Positions 1-6,183 of a stretch of 6,183 bases of DNA are shown here, piece after piece (the stretch's first letter is position 1; every line of letters begins with the position of its first letter). Made by a program: the position numbers and the translations under genes. The stretch comes from Desulfuromonas sp. SDB (GTDB taxonomy: Bacteria; SDB-A). The notes beneath the pieces are model-generated. The model was not told where the DNA came from. It did not search any database and saw only the letters and a program-made list of their open reading frames with translations. The stretch is from positions 1 through 6,183 of the forward strand of contig LKUE01000194.1 in assembly GCA_001412365.1 (NCBI GenBank). Direction: 5' to 3'.

Positions 1-84
1 TAGGGCTGGGCGGTGGAACTGCGCAGCAGCATCCTTTAATCTTCCCGATGCTTCATCATAGTCTACCAGTCTAATTCTCGGCAT
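1..84 (-). CDS. Carboxymuconolactone decarboxylase/AhpD-like protein, N-terminal part only
   Basis: Only the first 28 codons are in the window; the gene continues past the left edge. The protein begins MPRIRLVDYDEASGRLKDAA, which resembles the usual opening of carboxymuconolactone decarboxylase/AhpD-like (alkylhydroperoxidase-fold) proteins, typically M-x-R-I-x-L-V-D-x-x-x-A-x-G-x-L-K. Such proteins are small cytoplasmic helical enzymes that often use a CxxC pair in peroxide reduction, but that region is not visible here. The start at 84 is supported by an AAAGGA ribosome binding site (92-97 on the complement) 7 nt upstream. It lies 76 bp downstream of the cation ATPase stop, on the same strand. 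Base composition becomes unusually GC-rich (about 21 of 30 bases) at the very edge. The family call rests on a short N-terminal resemblance only. Confidence 0.55.
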   Translation of the reverse strand, partial: MPRIRLVDYDEASGRLKDAAAQFHRPAL

Positions 85-112
85 AATAACATCCTTTACC
101 AATCATGATCAT
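71..112 (-). CDS. Possible 13-residue leader ORF overlapping the next start
   Basis: A 13-codon ORF (MIMIGKGCYYAEN, stop TAG) starts at 112 and ends inside the carboxymuconolactone decarboxylase-like gene, overlapping its start by 14 bases in another frame. It has a stronger ribosome binding site than that gene: AAAGGGG (120-126 on the complement), 7 nt before the ATG. It could serve translational coupling, or be a chance AUG beside a purine-rich stretch. No peptide family is recognised and expression is unproven. Confidence 0.2.
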   Translation of the reverse strand: MIMIGKGCYYAEN

Positions 113-145
113 TTTATTTCCCCTTTCCAATCAGAAAACTTGATA

Positions 146-163
146 TGAAAATTTGAATTTTCA
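146..163 (-). repeat. AT-rich inverted repeat at the ATPase stop codon
   Basis: TGAAAAT (146-152) and ATTTTCA (157-163) form a perfect 7-bp inverted repeat around a 4-base loop, and the ATPase stop codon TGA is part of one arm. It lies where a 3' end hairpin would be expected. However, the stem is almost all A-T and no T-run follows on the minus strand, so it is at best a weak terminator or RNA-stabilising stem. Confidence 0.2.
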
Positions 164-2866
164 TTTAAATTTTTTTCTTAAATATTTTTCAACTCCAACA
201 ATTGAATATATTGCTATTCCGGGTATCAATACGTACAGCCAATCCAGCAGCTCAATCGGTGCAGTATGGAAAGCTTTATTCATAAAAGGAGCATAGGTAA
301 AAAGTATCTGCAGAAGAATCATAATGAAGACACCAAACAACAGCAACGGATTACTGAAAATACCAATTTTAAACATAGAGTGTCTTAATGAACGGCAATT
401 AAACAGATAAAATATTTCACCGAAAACAAAGATATTGACAGCCAAAGTTCGAGCTAGTTCTAAACTTCTGCCCATCTGGATTGCAAATTTTAAAAATCCA
501 AATGCTCCGGCACATAATAATATACCCACAACACAAATACGAATAATAAGAGATGAGGATAAAATGGGTTGATTGGATTTCCGCGGAGGCAAGTGCATCA
601 CTCCGGGTTCAATCTTTTCAAAGGCAAGCATTAAGCCTAAAAGAATCGCGGTGGTCATATTAATCCAGAGAATTTGCACAGGTAATATTGGCAAGGCAAT
701 TCCTGTTATAACTGCTAATAAAATGACTAATCCTTCTCCAAAGTTTGTAGGCAATGTCCAGGAAATAAATTTCACTAAATTGTCATAAACACCCCTGCCT
801 TCTTCTACTGCGGCTTCTATGGTGGCAAAATTATCATCGGTAAGAATCATATCGGCAGTCTCTTTTACCACATCGGTGCCTGCAATTCCCATACCAATTC
901 CAATATTTGCCTGCCTTAATGAAGGGGCATCGTTTACTCCATCCCCAGTCATGGCGACTACGTCACCATGATATTGTAAAGCTTTCACCAGCCGGAGTTT
1001 GTGCTCTGGAGCAACCCTCGCATAGACATAAATATCCTCAACAATATCAATAAGCTCTTGATCGGATAATTCAGCAATACGTTTTCCGTTGAGTACTTGA
1101 ATTTCAGTAAATTTATCATCATTTTTAATAATTCCAATTTTTTGAGCAATGGAAATCGCGGTCAATTCATGGTCCCCAGTAATCATTTTTACTCTTATAC
1201 CTGCTCTATGACAGGTTTGTACAGCTTGTACCGCTTCAGGGCGGGGGGGATCAATCATAGCTTGAAAACCTAAAAATATTAAATCCTCTGATATATCTGC
1301 ATGAGTTATTTCAGTTTTAGATTTATCAACAATCAATGAAGCAAATGCAAGTACACGCAAACCTTTTTTTGCCATTTTATTGGAAACCTCATAAAATTTA
1401 TCTACATCAAGATCTGCTATCTCTCCCCACAACTGCAGTATTTTGGAACTGCGAGTAAGAATACTTTCAACTGATCCTTTTACATAAACAATATTATTTT
1501 GCAATTCCTTATTTTCATGCAGGGTAGCCATATACTGATATTCAGATTCAAATGGTATAGTATCCAGACGGGGCAAATCTTTCTTAATAGATTCGGCGGA
1601 AAGTCCGCTTTTCATAGCCGATACCAGAAGTGCTCCTTCTGTAGGATCACCTTCAACAAACCATCTATTATCTTTTAAAACAACATTAGAATCATTACAA
1701 ATCATTCCCGCAATAAGACATTCTTTTAAAACGAGATTATCCTGCGGGTTGATATTCTTATTATTGATCAGAATGTCCCCTTCCGGTTCATATCCGATAC
1801 CTGATACTTCATAAGAATTACTGGTGGTTACAATATTCTGTACAGTCATCTGATTTTTGGTGAGAGTTCCGGTTTTATCCGAACAGATAACATCGGTGCT
1901 TCCCAAAGTTTCTACTGCGGGAAGCTTTCTGATAATAGCCCGGCGTTTTGCCATTTTTGAAACCCCTATGGCTAGAGTAATTGTCAATGCCGCCGGCAAT
2001 CCTTCCGGAATCGCACCAACAGCAAGTGCTACCGCAGCCATAAACATATCAACTAAATTTTCGCCCCGTAGCACTCCAATAATAAAGGTTAAACATGCCA
2101 AAGCTAAAATCACATACAAAAGCAATTTGCTAAATCGAGATATTACTTTTGTTAAGGGGGTTTCAAGTATATCTGCAGTAGAAATCATCTGGTTAATTTT
2201 TCCAATTTCAGTGTCATTTCCAATAGCGACAACAATACCTGCACCCACTCCATAGGTTACCAATGTGGATGAGTAAACCATATTAGTTCTTTCAGCAAGG
2301 ATAGTATCTTCCTCAATTGCTTCAGTGTTTTTCAAAACTGGGACTGACTCCCCGGTTAATGCAGATTCATCTACCTGCAATCCCTTGACCTGAACAAGTC
2401 TGATATCCGCGGGAACTTTATCACCTGATTGTAAAAAAACAACATCTCCAATGGTTAATTGGGAAGCCTGAATTCTTTGTTTTTTTCCATCCCTAACTAC
2501 ATTTGCTTCCAGTGATAAAGATTTTTCTAAAGACTCAATTGCTTTTTTGGCTTTTATCTCCTGAACAAATCCGATAACAGCATTTACAAGAACTACAGCG
2601 AAGATAACTAAAGAATCCACCCATTCTTTTAAAAAAGCAGTGATTACTGAAGCAAAAAGAAGGATATATATCAATGGTTGATTGAATTGACCCAACAACA
2701 TAATAATAAAATGAGTACCTTTTTTCTGCTTAATATCATTTAATCCGTAATGTTTTTGACGTCTATTCACTTCAGAAGAAGTTAAACCATTTTCAATTGA
2801 AGTCTTATATTCTTTAATGATTGTGTCTTTTTGCATACTAAAAGGAACTTTATATAAATAAACCAT
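161..2866 (-). CDS. P2-type cation-transporting P-type ATPase
   Basis: This 901-residue integral membrane pump should couple ATP hydrolysis to cation transport through a phospho-aspartate intermediate. It is full length for the P2 family and has all the hallmarks in order: an N-terminal cation-ATPase domain (about 10-75), actuator TGES (171-174), PEGLP in M4 (287-291), DKTGT with phosphorylated Asp330, a KG nucleotide-domain motif (463-464), DPPR (539-542), TGD (563-565) and hinge GDGVNDAP (641-648). About ten membrane segments fit: two pairs before the catalytic core (60-105, 246-300) and six after it (696-893). Compared with SERCA calcium ligands, E309, N768, E771, N796, T799 and E908 appear kept as E288, N708, E711, N736, T739 and E817, but D800 is replaced by Ala740. 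The wording of M6 (ILWINMTTA) resembles bacterial CtpF/Pma1-type pumps, so calcium, another divalent ion or a monovalent cation are all possible. The start at 2866 is preferred because GAGAA lies 8 nt upstream (2875-2879 on the complement), whereas Met11 has no ribosome binding site. Confidence 0.93.
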   Translation of the reverse strand: MVYLYKVPFSMQKDTIIKEYKTSIENGLTSSEVNRRQKHYGLNDIKQKKGTHFIIMLLGQFNQPLIYILLFASVITAFLKEWVDSLVIFAVVLVNAVIGFVQEIKAKKAIESLEKSLSLEANVVRDGKKQRIQASQLTIGDVVFLQSGDKVPADIRLVQVKGLQVDESALTGESVPVLKNTEAIEEDTILAERTNMVYSSTLVTYGVGAGIVVAIGNDTEIGKINQMISTADILETPLTKVISRFSKLLLYVILALACLTFIIGVLRGENLVDMFMAAVALAVGAIPEGLPAALTITLAIGVSKMAKRRAIIRKLPAVETLGSTDVICSDKTGTLTKNQMTVQNIVTTSNSYEVSGIGYEPEGDILINNKNINPQDNLVLKECLIAGMICNDSNVVLKDNRWFVEGDPTEGALLVSAMKSGLSAESIKKDLPRLDTIPFESEYQYMATLHENKELQNNIVYVKGSVESILTRSSKILQLWGEIADLDVDKFYEVSNKMAKKGLRVLAFASLIVDKSKTEITHADISEDLIFLGFQAMIDPPRPEAVQAVQTCHRAGIRVKMITGDHELTAISIAQKIGIIKNDDKFTEIQVLNGKRIAELSDQELIDIVEDIYVYARVAPEHKLRLVKALQYHGDVVAMTGDGVNDAPSLRQANIGIGMGIAGTDVVKETADMILTDDNFATIEAAVEEGRGVYDNLVKFISWTLPTNFGEGLVILLAVITGIALPILPVQILWINMTTAILLGLMLAFEKIEPGVMHLPPRKSNQPILSSSLIIRICVVGILLCAGAFGFLKFAIQMGRSLELARTLAVNIFVFGEIFYLFNCRSLRHSMFKIGIFSNPLLLFGVFIMILLQILFTYAPFMNKAFHTAPIELLDWLYVLIPGIAIYSIVGVEKYLRKKFK

Positions 2867-2913
2867 AAATTAAATTCTCATAAAAAATTAACTAATTTTG
2901 ATCATCTTTAACA

Positions 2914-2919
2914 ATTATA
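2914..2919 (-). promoter_or_regulatory. Candidate -10 element upstream of the cation ATPase
   Basis: The complement reads an exact TATAAT here, about 48 bp before the ATPase start, which would give a leader of roughly 40 nt. No good -35 hexamer lies at 16-18 bp (the sequence there is A/T only), and the surroundings are so AT-rich that chance matches are likely. Confidence 0.3.
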
Positions 2920-2992
2920 TTACATATAAATATAAAAAATATTTGCAGAAAAAATAATTATCTAAATACATAAGTAATCAGCTTTAACCTTG

Positions 2993-3011
2993 AAAAAATG
3001 TGCCAGGCACA
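2993..3011 (-). terminator. GC-rich palindrome plus T-run: possible terminator or REP-like element
   Basis: On the minus strand the sequence TGTGCCTGGCACA (2999-3011) is a perfect 6+1+6 palindrome, realistically a 5-bp stem with a CTG loop, followed at once by TTTTTT (2993-2998). This is the layout of a short intrinsic terminator for transcripts arriving from the 220-residue membrane protein gene and the macro-domain relic. It is the only GC-rich patch in more than 200 bp of very AT-rich DNA. An alternative origin is a REP/IS200-type repeat, since GTGCCTGGCAC palindromes recur near Y1 tyrosine transposases in various genomes; no transposase is present here. Confidence 0.45.
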
Positions 3012-3099
3012 AAGAAAGTATCACTTTAGATATAATTGAAGTCCAGTTAATTATAACTAGAATAGTAATAATTAAAACCATCAAGTATAGTAAAAATTT

Positions 3100-3374
3100 C
3101 TATTCTTGGTTAACTTCAGATGACATATAGCTTACTATATCTGTGTATTCATTTTTATCTACAATAAAAAACAGTACTCCCCGAAAATTTCAAAAGCATT
3201 GTCAATGGTAATAACAAACCTAATAATTTTGACTGATTTTGGTTTTGCAACCATTTTTAAAATAATTTTAATTGCTATATCCGCTACATCTTCAACAGGA
3301 GATTGAAAAGCTCTGTTGAAGATAGCCTGAAATAAAATACATTCTTTGCCGAAAAATTTCTGTACTAATAGCAC
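3100..3374 (-). pseudogene. Decayed 3' end of a macro-domain (ADP-ribose-binding) gene
   Basis: A 71-codon frame (3374-3159) with a GTG start and no convincing ribosome binding site reads like the last third of a macro domain, as in YmdB-type O-acetyl-ADP-ribose deacetylases of about 175 residues. Residues 13-26 (ILFQAIFNRAFQSP) line up without gaps with the family pattern FPAISTGVYGYP: F, A, I and P are kept, but the STGVYG phosphate-binding loop has become FNRAFQ. ADIAIK (31-36) then matches the following helix, and IRFVITIDNAFEIF (51-64) matches the final strand and helix. A stop ends the frame at 3159. One frame over, after a six-T run (3166-3171), sequence with protein-like composition (DKNEYTDIVSYMSSEVNQE) runs to a stop at 3100, suggesting a frameshift. 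About 120 N-terminal residues are missing, and the relic begins 15 bp after the stop of an unrelated membrane protein gene. The macro call is from memory of the family; the decay is inferred from the truncation, lost motif and frame break. Confidence 0.55.
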
Positions 3375-3388
3375 TTTCTATGAATTTA

Positions 3389-4051
3389 TTAATCAGTTTC
3401 AGTCTGATTATTTATATATTCAACTTCTTTAGATTTTTCTGAATCAGGGCGACCTAAACCATCTATCAGTAATATCCACTGTATAATTGTAATCATAACT
3501 GCAATTTTTATCATTAAATTAAAACCTGTTCCCAATTGAAAAAATATAAAGGCAACCGGGAATAATATTGCAGCAAAACCTAATATTCTCCAGTTAATTT
3601 GGTTCCACTTAAAAGTGGGTATCAAAAAACAACCTCTAATTTCCTGTATCACTGAAATGACAGCAATAATCGAAAAGACAGCAAGAGGAACAACAACCAA
3701 GATAAAAGACAAGCTAATTCCCCATGTGGCAAATGTTATTATTGCATCGTCTGAAAAACTACCATAAATAAATAATCCTGTAATAGTGAAATGCCAGCTG
3801 ATGAGTAAAATATGATAAATCAGTCTAAATTTACCCCTGCCCTCAAGATAAAAAAAGAATAAAGCAAAGATTACTATTAACGGGGGCAGCCAAGATTCAC
3901 CCATAAATCCTTTTCCGCCAATATTAAAAATTTTCCAGCTGGAAATTTCCGGTTTAAAGATCATTCTCATGGTAGAAGTCCAAAAAAATGTCGTGGTTAA
4001 TATTGTCCACATCAAGACTAATCCTCGGAAATTAATTGTCCTTTTACTCAT
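3389..4051 (-). CDS. Six-helix membrane protein of unknown function
   Basis: I do not recognise the family of this 220-residue protein. It is strongly hydrophobic, with about six membrane segments at residues 10-30, 54-70, 78-98, 108-135, 155-173 and 177-198, a basic N-terminus (MSKRTINFRG) and a short charged tail after GLGRPDSEK that ends in NQTETD. The first loop (31-53) contains a glycine-rich GGKGFMGE stretch, and the 73-86 region has Lys, Arg, His and Trp near the membrane face; no catalytic or metal-binding motif stands out. The start is well supported by AAGGAG (4059-4064 on the complement) 7 nt before the ATG. It lies 136 bp downstream of the amino-acid permease gene on the same strand, so it may share its transcript or have its own promoter. 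A macro-domain relic follows directly. That it is a real gene is likely; its role is open. Confidence 0.82.
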   Translation of the reverse strand: MSKRTINFRGLVLMWTILTTTFFWTSTMRMIFKPEISSWKIFNIGGKGFMGESWLPPLIVIFALFFFYLEGRGKFRLIYHILLISWHFTITGLFIYGSFSDDAIITFATWGISLSFILVVVPLAVFSIIAVISVIQEIRGCFLIPTFKWNQINWRILGFAAILFPVAFIFFQLGTGFNLMIKIAVMITIIQWILLIDGLGRPDSEKSKEVEYINNQTETD

Positions 4052-4072
4052 TTAAATTCTCCTTAAATTCCT

Positions 4073-4101
4073 AGAATAAAGATATCATTAAAAAAAGCCA
4101 A
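4073..4101 (-). promoter_or_regulatory. Weak candidate promoter before the 220-residue membrane protein gene
   Basis: The complement has TTGGCT (4096-4101) and TATTCT (4073-4078) separated by exactly 17 bp, placing a transcription start roughly 15 nt before the ribosome binding site. Both hexamers match the sigma-70-type consensus only in part, and the region is AT-rich, so this could be chance. Confidence 0.22.
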
Positions 4102-4187
4102 TCTAGCTAGAATTCGTATAATCCATTTTTACCAGAAGGATTCTGTATACATTAACAAAGAAAATTGTACTGTAACTATTTTTTTTA

Positions 4188-6020
4188 TTAATAAAACCGT
4201 TTTCTGTTACTTAGAATCATTAGATTTTTAATTTCAATAATATTATCAACACTTAACCATTTTTCCTGAAAATCTTTTAATCCAACCAGAGTGGCAATAG
4301 AAGCAAGAGTTTTCAAATGTAGAACTCTTTTTTCTTTTGTTCCTCCTAAAAGAAATATTGCTTTTATCTTGTTTTCTTTTTCTGTAAATTTTATTCCTTT
4401 TTTAGCCCGTATTATTCTCAAGAACATCTTATCTTCACCGTCAATTATTATATGTGGAAGAGCTAAAAAATCTGATAAGGCGGTATTGGATTCTTGTTGT
4501 CTTTTTATAAATCGTGATGTTATCTCTTCTTCTGTCATTTCAATTTCTTTTGATAAGGATTTTGCCACTTTTTTTAGAAGGTTCTCAAAATCCATAAATT
4601 CATCAATATCAATTATTTTTGCATTTTTAATCAATTGATCAAAATTATCTTGCTCTACATTGTCCCTGTTTATAAGTATTTCCCTCAATTCATCTTCAAT
4701 AATATTTTCTGTTAATCTCCGGTCAGTAATTCTTTTCAACAAATATAATAGAGCATATTCACTATTTTTTAATTTTCTGCCATAGAATATATATATACAG
4801 AAACTGATGAATAACAAGGCAAGGCTTAATTCAATTGCAGCTATGCCAAGATCAATAATAAAAAATGTAAAAAGAATAACACAGACAATTTGCAGCCAGG
4901 GATAGAAAGGGGCTTTAAAGCTGGGTTTATAATTAATGATTTTACTTTCTCTTAAAATAATTACTGATAAGTTGGTCAGTACATAGGAGGTTAGTATAAC
5001 CGTAGAAGCAGCTTTTACCAGCATTTCAAGAGGGAGTAATAATGTTAAATATATTATTATTCCTGTAATTATAATTGAAATTGTTGGGGTTTTAAACTTT
5101 TTGCTGATCAACGCAATTTTCTTTGGTAAAAGCTGATCCCTGCTTAAAGCTAATGGATATCTTGATGCGGACATTATACCTGCATTTGCAGTAGTAAAAA
5201 ATGCAAGTAAGGAAGCAATGATAATAATAATATATCCTGCTGTCCCCATAATTAATTTTGCAGAATCAGCAACTGGGGTTAAAGAATCTTTAAAAACCAT
5301 GGGGTTTAAAGTTCCTGTGATAACATATGTTATAAATGTATATAATAAAGTCACCACTATTATTGATGTAATCATTCCAAGTGGAATATTCCTCTGAGGA
5401 TTCTTGACTTCCTCAGAAATATTTGCCACATTGAGCAATCCTCCAAATGAAATAAAAACAAATCCTGATGTAATAACTATATTGTTAATATTTCCGGTGT
5501 AAAAAGGTATAAAATGTGATGGCTGAATTTTTTGTAAGCCAATAATAATAAATAAAATTATCAAAGACAGCAATCCGACTACCATTATAATTTGAAATAT
5601 TGCAGCTTCTTTAACTCCGATTAAATTAAGAAAAACAAAAAACAGACATAAAATAAAGCCTGCTATTATAGGATTAATGCCGGTATATAAAAATATTACT
5701 TCCGATATGCCAAATATTGCAAAAGCACTTTTAAGTGACAGAGCAAACCAACCCAGAAAACCGGAAATTGTACCGAGAAATGGGCCAAATGTTTTATTGA
5801 TAAAAAAATAATCTCCACCTGCTTTGGGCATTGCCGTTGATAATTCAATGACACTGAATATTCCTATCAGACCCAATACACCTGCTATAAAATATGATAC
5901 GAAAACAGCAGGTCCGACTTTTGAAAAAGCAATTCCCGGAAGTATAAAGATTCCCGAGCTAATCATTGCTCCTGAAGCTATACTAAATACACCTAAAAAT
6001 GAAATCTCTTTTTTTAACAT
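4188..6020 (-). CDS. APC-family amino-acid permease fused to a PTS EIIA type-2 domain
   Basis: This 610-residue protein joins two domains. Residues 1 to about 415 form a 12-helix amino acid-polyamine-cation superfamily transporter: the broken first helix has the glycine-rich substrate-binding signature SGAMISSGIF (16-25), AMPKAGGDYFF (63-73) follows helix 2, and SEEVKNPQRNIP (202-213) is the typical cytoplasmic APC loop. A linker (about 416-455) leads to a cytoplasmic EIIA domain of the fructose/mannitol type (about 456-605). In it, ALPHIII (520-526) matches the GIAIPHAR active-site motif, with His523 as the likely phosphorylated histidine, and HLKTLASIATL (568-578) is the family's second conserved helix. 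The substrate is unknown; the family imports or exchanges amino acids. The EIIA domain probably regulates transport, by phosphorylation or ligand binding (inference). The start at 6020 is supported by AGGA (6029-6032 on the complement) 8 nt upstream and by the start of helix 1. No PTS EI, HPr or EIIB gene is in the window. Confidence 0.9.
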   Translation of the reverse strand: MLKKEISFLGVFSIASGAMISSGIFILPGIAFSKVGPAVFVSYFIAGVLGLIGIFSVIELSTAMPKAGGDYFFINKTFGPFLGTISGFLGWFALSLKSAFAIFGISEVIFLYTGINPIIAGFILCLFFVFLNLIGVKEAAIFQIIMVVGLLSLIILFIIIGLQKIQPSHFIPFYTGNINNIVITSGFVFISFGGLLNVANISEEVKNPQRNIPLGMITSIIVVTLLYTFITYVITGTLNPMVFKDSLTPVADSAKLIMGTAGYIIIIIASLLAFFTTANAGIMSASRYPLALSRDQLLPKKIALISKKFKTPTISIIITGIIIYLTLLLPLEMLVKAASTVILTSYVLTNLSVIILRESKIINYKPSFKAPFYPWLQIVCVILFTFFIIDLGIAAIELSLALLFISFCIYIFYGRKLKNSEYALLYLLKRITDRRLTENIIEDELREILINRDNVEQDNFDQLIKNAKIIDIDEFMDFENLLKKVAKSLSKEIEMTEEEITSRFIKRQQESNTALSDFLALPHIIIDGEDKMFLRIIRAKKGIKFTEKENKIKAIFLLGGTKEKRVLHLKTLASIATLVGLKDFQEKWLSVDNIIEIKNLMILSNRKRFY

Positions 6021-6182
6021 AAAAACTATCCTGCGTTATAAAATAATAAAAAAGGACTGAAAACATAGAAACCTGCCAAAGCATAGGTGTGATGAGAGAA
6101 AATAGAGCAAGACAATTTTATAATTTTCTATTCTGAGTAATCTTGCTTTCCTCAATTTTTCATCTCTTGCTTTTAATATCTC
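6021..6182 (-). other. Right-edge leader with an unassigned open frame
   Basis: One minus-strand frame is open from the edge through this region and on into the permease gene. Its first part (EILKARDEKLRKARLL) is charged and looks protein-like, vaguely like the start region of CitX-type proteins. Beyond about 6090 it becomes rich in Phe, Cys and Tyr and looks non-coding. It may be the decayed or frameshifted end of an upstream gene. No confident promoter for the permease is visible: a TTGGCA hexamer (complement of 6076-6081) has no partner -10 at normal spacing. AGCAAGA (6106-6112) and TCTTGCT (6141-6147) could pair across a 28-base loop. Confidence 0.2.
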
Positions 6183-6183
6183 A

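Noticed and set aside
573-788. Plus-strand open frame of 71 codons
   Set aside because: It lies antisense inside the conserved ATPase M5-M6 coding region, has no recognisable protein features and no ribosome site; it is a shadow of the real gene.
1857-2255. Plus-strand open frame of 132 codons
   Set aside because: It is antisense to the ATPase segment holding PEGLP and DKTGT, whose motifs prove the minus-strand frame; the plus product has low-complexity Ala/Ile/Ser composition.
2962-3081. Minus-strand 39-codon hydrophobic ORF (starts MVLIITILVIINW)
   Set aside because: There is no ribosome binding site, the ORF runs through the GC-rich palindrome, and Ile/Leu-rich translations are expected by chance in such AT-rich DNA.
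3339-3365. A third frame reading ESAISTEIF, like the macro-domain AISTGIF motif
   Set aside because: The main frame already supplies the matching strand-loop segment (ILFQAIFNRAFQSP) in the right place, so the second match would be redundant and is probably coincidence.
4102-4111. 10-bp palindrome TCTAGCTAGA as a possible operator
   Set aside because: It is short, single, matches no operator I know, and such palindromes arise by chance.
4133-4145. CAGAA-GGA-TTCTG hairpin after the permease gene
   Set aside because: The stem is only 5 bp and no T-run follows on either strand, so a terminator call is not supported.
4291-4638. Plus-strand open frame of 115 codons
   Set aside because: It is antisense to the EIIA domain of the permease fusion, where the LPH and HLKTLA motifs support the minus strand.
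5824-6060. Plus-strand open frame of 78 codons
   Set aside because: It is antisense to the conserved first helices of the permease, and no homology or ribosome site is seen.
6141-6173. Direct repeat TCTTGCTTT at 6141-6149 and 6165-6173
   Set aside because: Only two 9-base copies 24 bp apart, explained by repeated Lys-Ala-Arg codons if coding; there is no third copy to suggest an array.

Overview
The window is AT-rich DNA (roughly one third G+C by eye) from a bacterium or, less likely, an archaeon. Every gene I can support lies on the minus strand. Good Shine-Dalgarno sequences sit 7-8 nt before the starts and the genes are compact. The gene content (P-type cation ATPase, amino-acid permease fused to a PTS EIIA-like domain, macro-domain relic) fits an anaerobic, low-GC bacterium, but nothing here fixes the phylum.

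Layout, read in the direction of transcription (right to left). The right edge (6021-6183) holds the leader of a permease gene and an open frame of unclear status. 4188-6020 encodes a 610-residue APC-superfamily amino-acid permease carrying a C-terminal PTS EIIA type-2 domain. A 136-bp gap with a possible weak promoter leads to 3389-4051, an unrecognised six-helix membrane protein of 220 residues with a strong ribosome binding site. Just after its stop comes the decayed 3' end of a macro-domain gene (about 3100-3374), then a short GC-rich palindrome followed by six Ts that could act as a terminator (2993-3011), then an AT-rich leader. 161-2866 encodes a 901-residue P2-type cation ATPase. At the left edge (1-84) is the start of a carboxymuconolactone decarboxylase/AhpD-like gene, cut by the window, preceded by a very short overlapping ORF with its own strong ribosome binding site.

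Together the intact genes suggest a membrane-transport neighbourhood: ATP-driven cation transport beside amino-acid uptake or exchange that may be controlled through the EIIA-like domain. The gaps (136 bp and over 500 bp) do not argue for a tight operon. The macro-domain relic at the 3' side of the 220-residue gene marks a past deletion or recombination. I found no tRNA, rRNA, CRISPR array, intact mobile element or recognisable riboswitch. The most notable items are the permease-EIIA fusion, the macro-domain relic, and the ATPase's alanine at the position of a key SERCA calcium ligand; none amounts to a clearly new multi-gene system.
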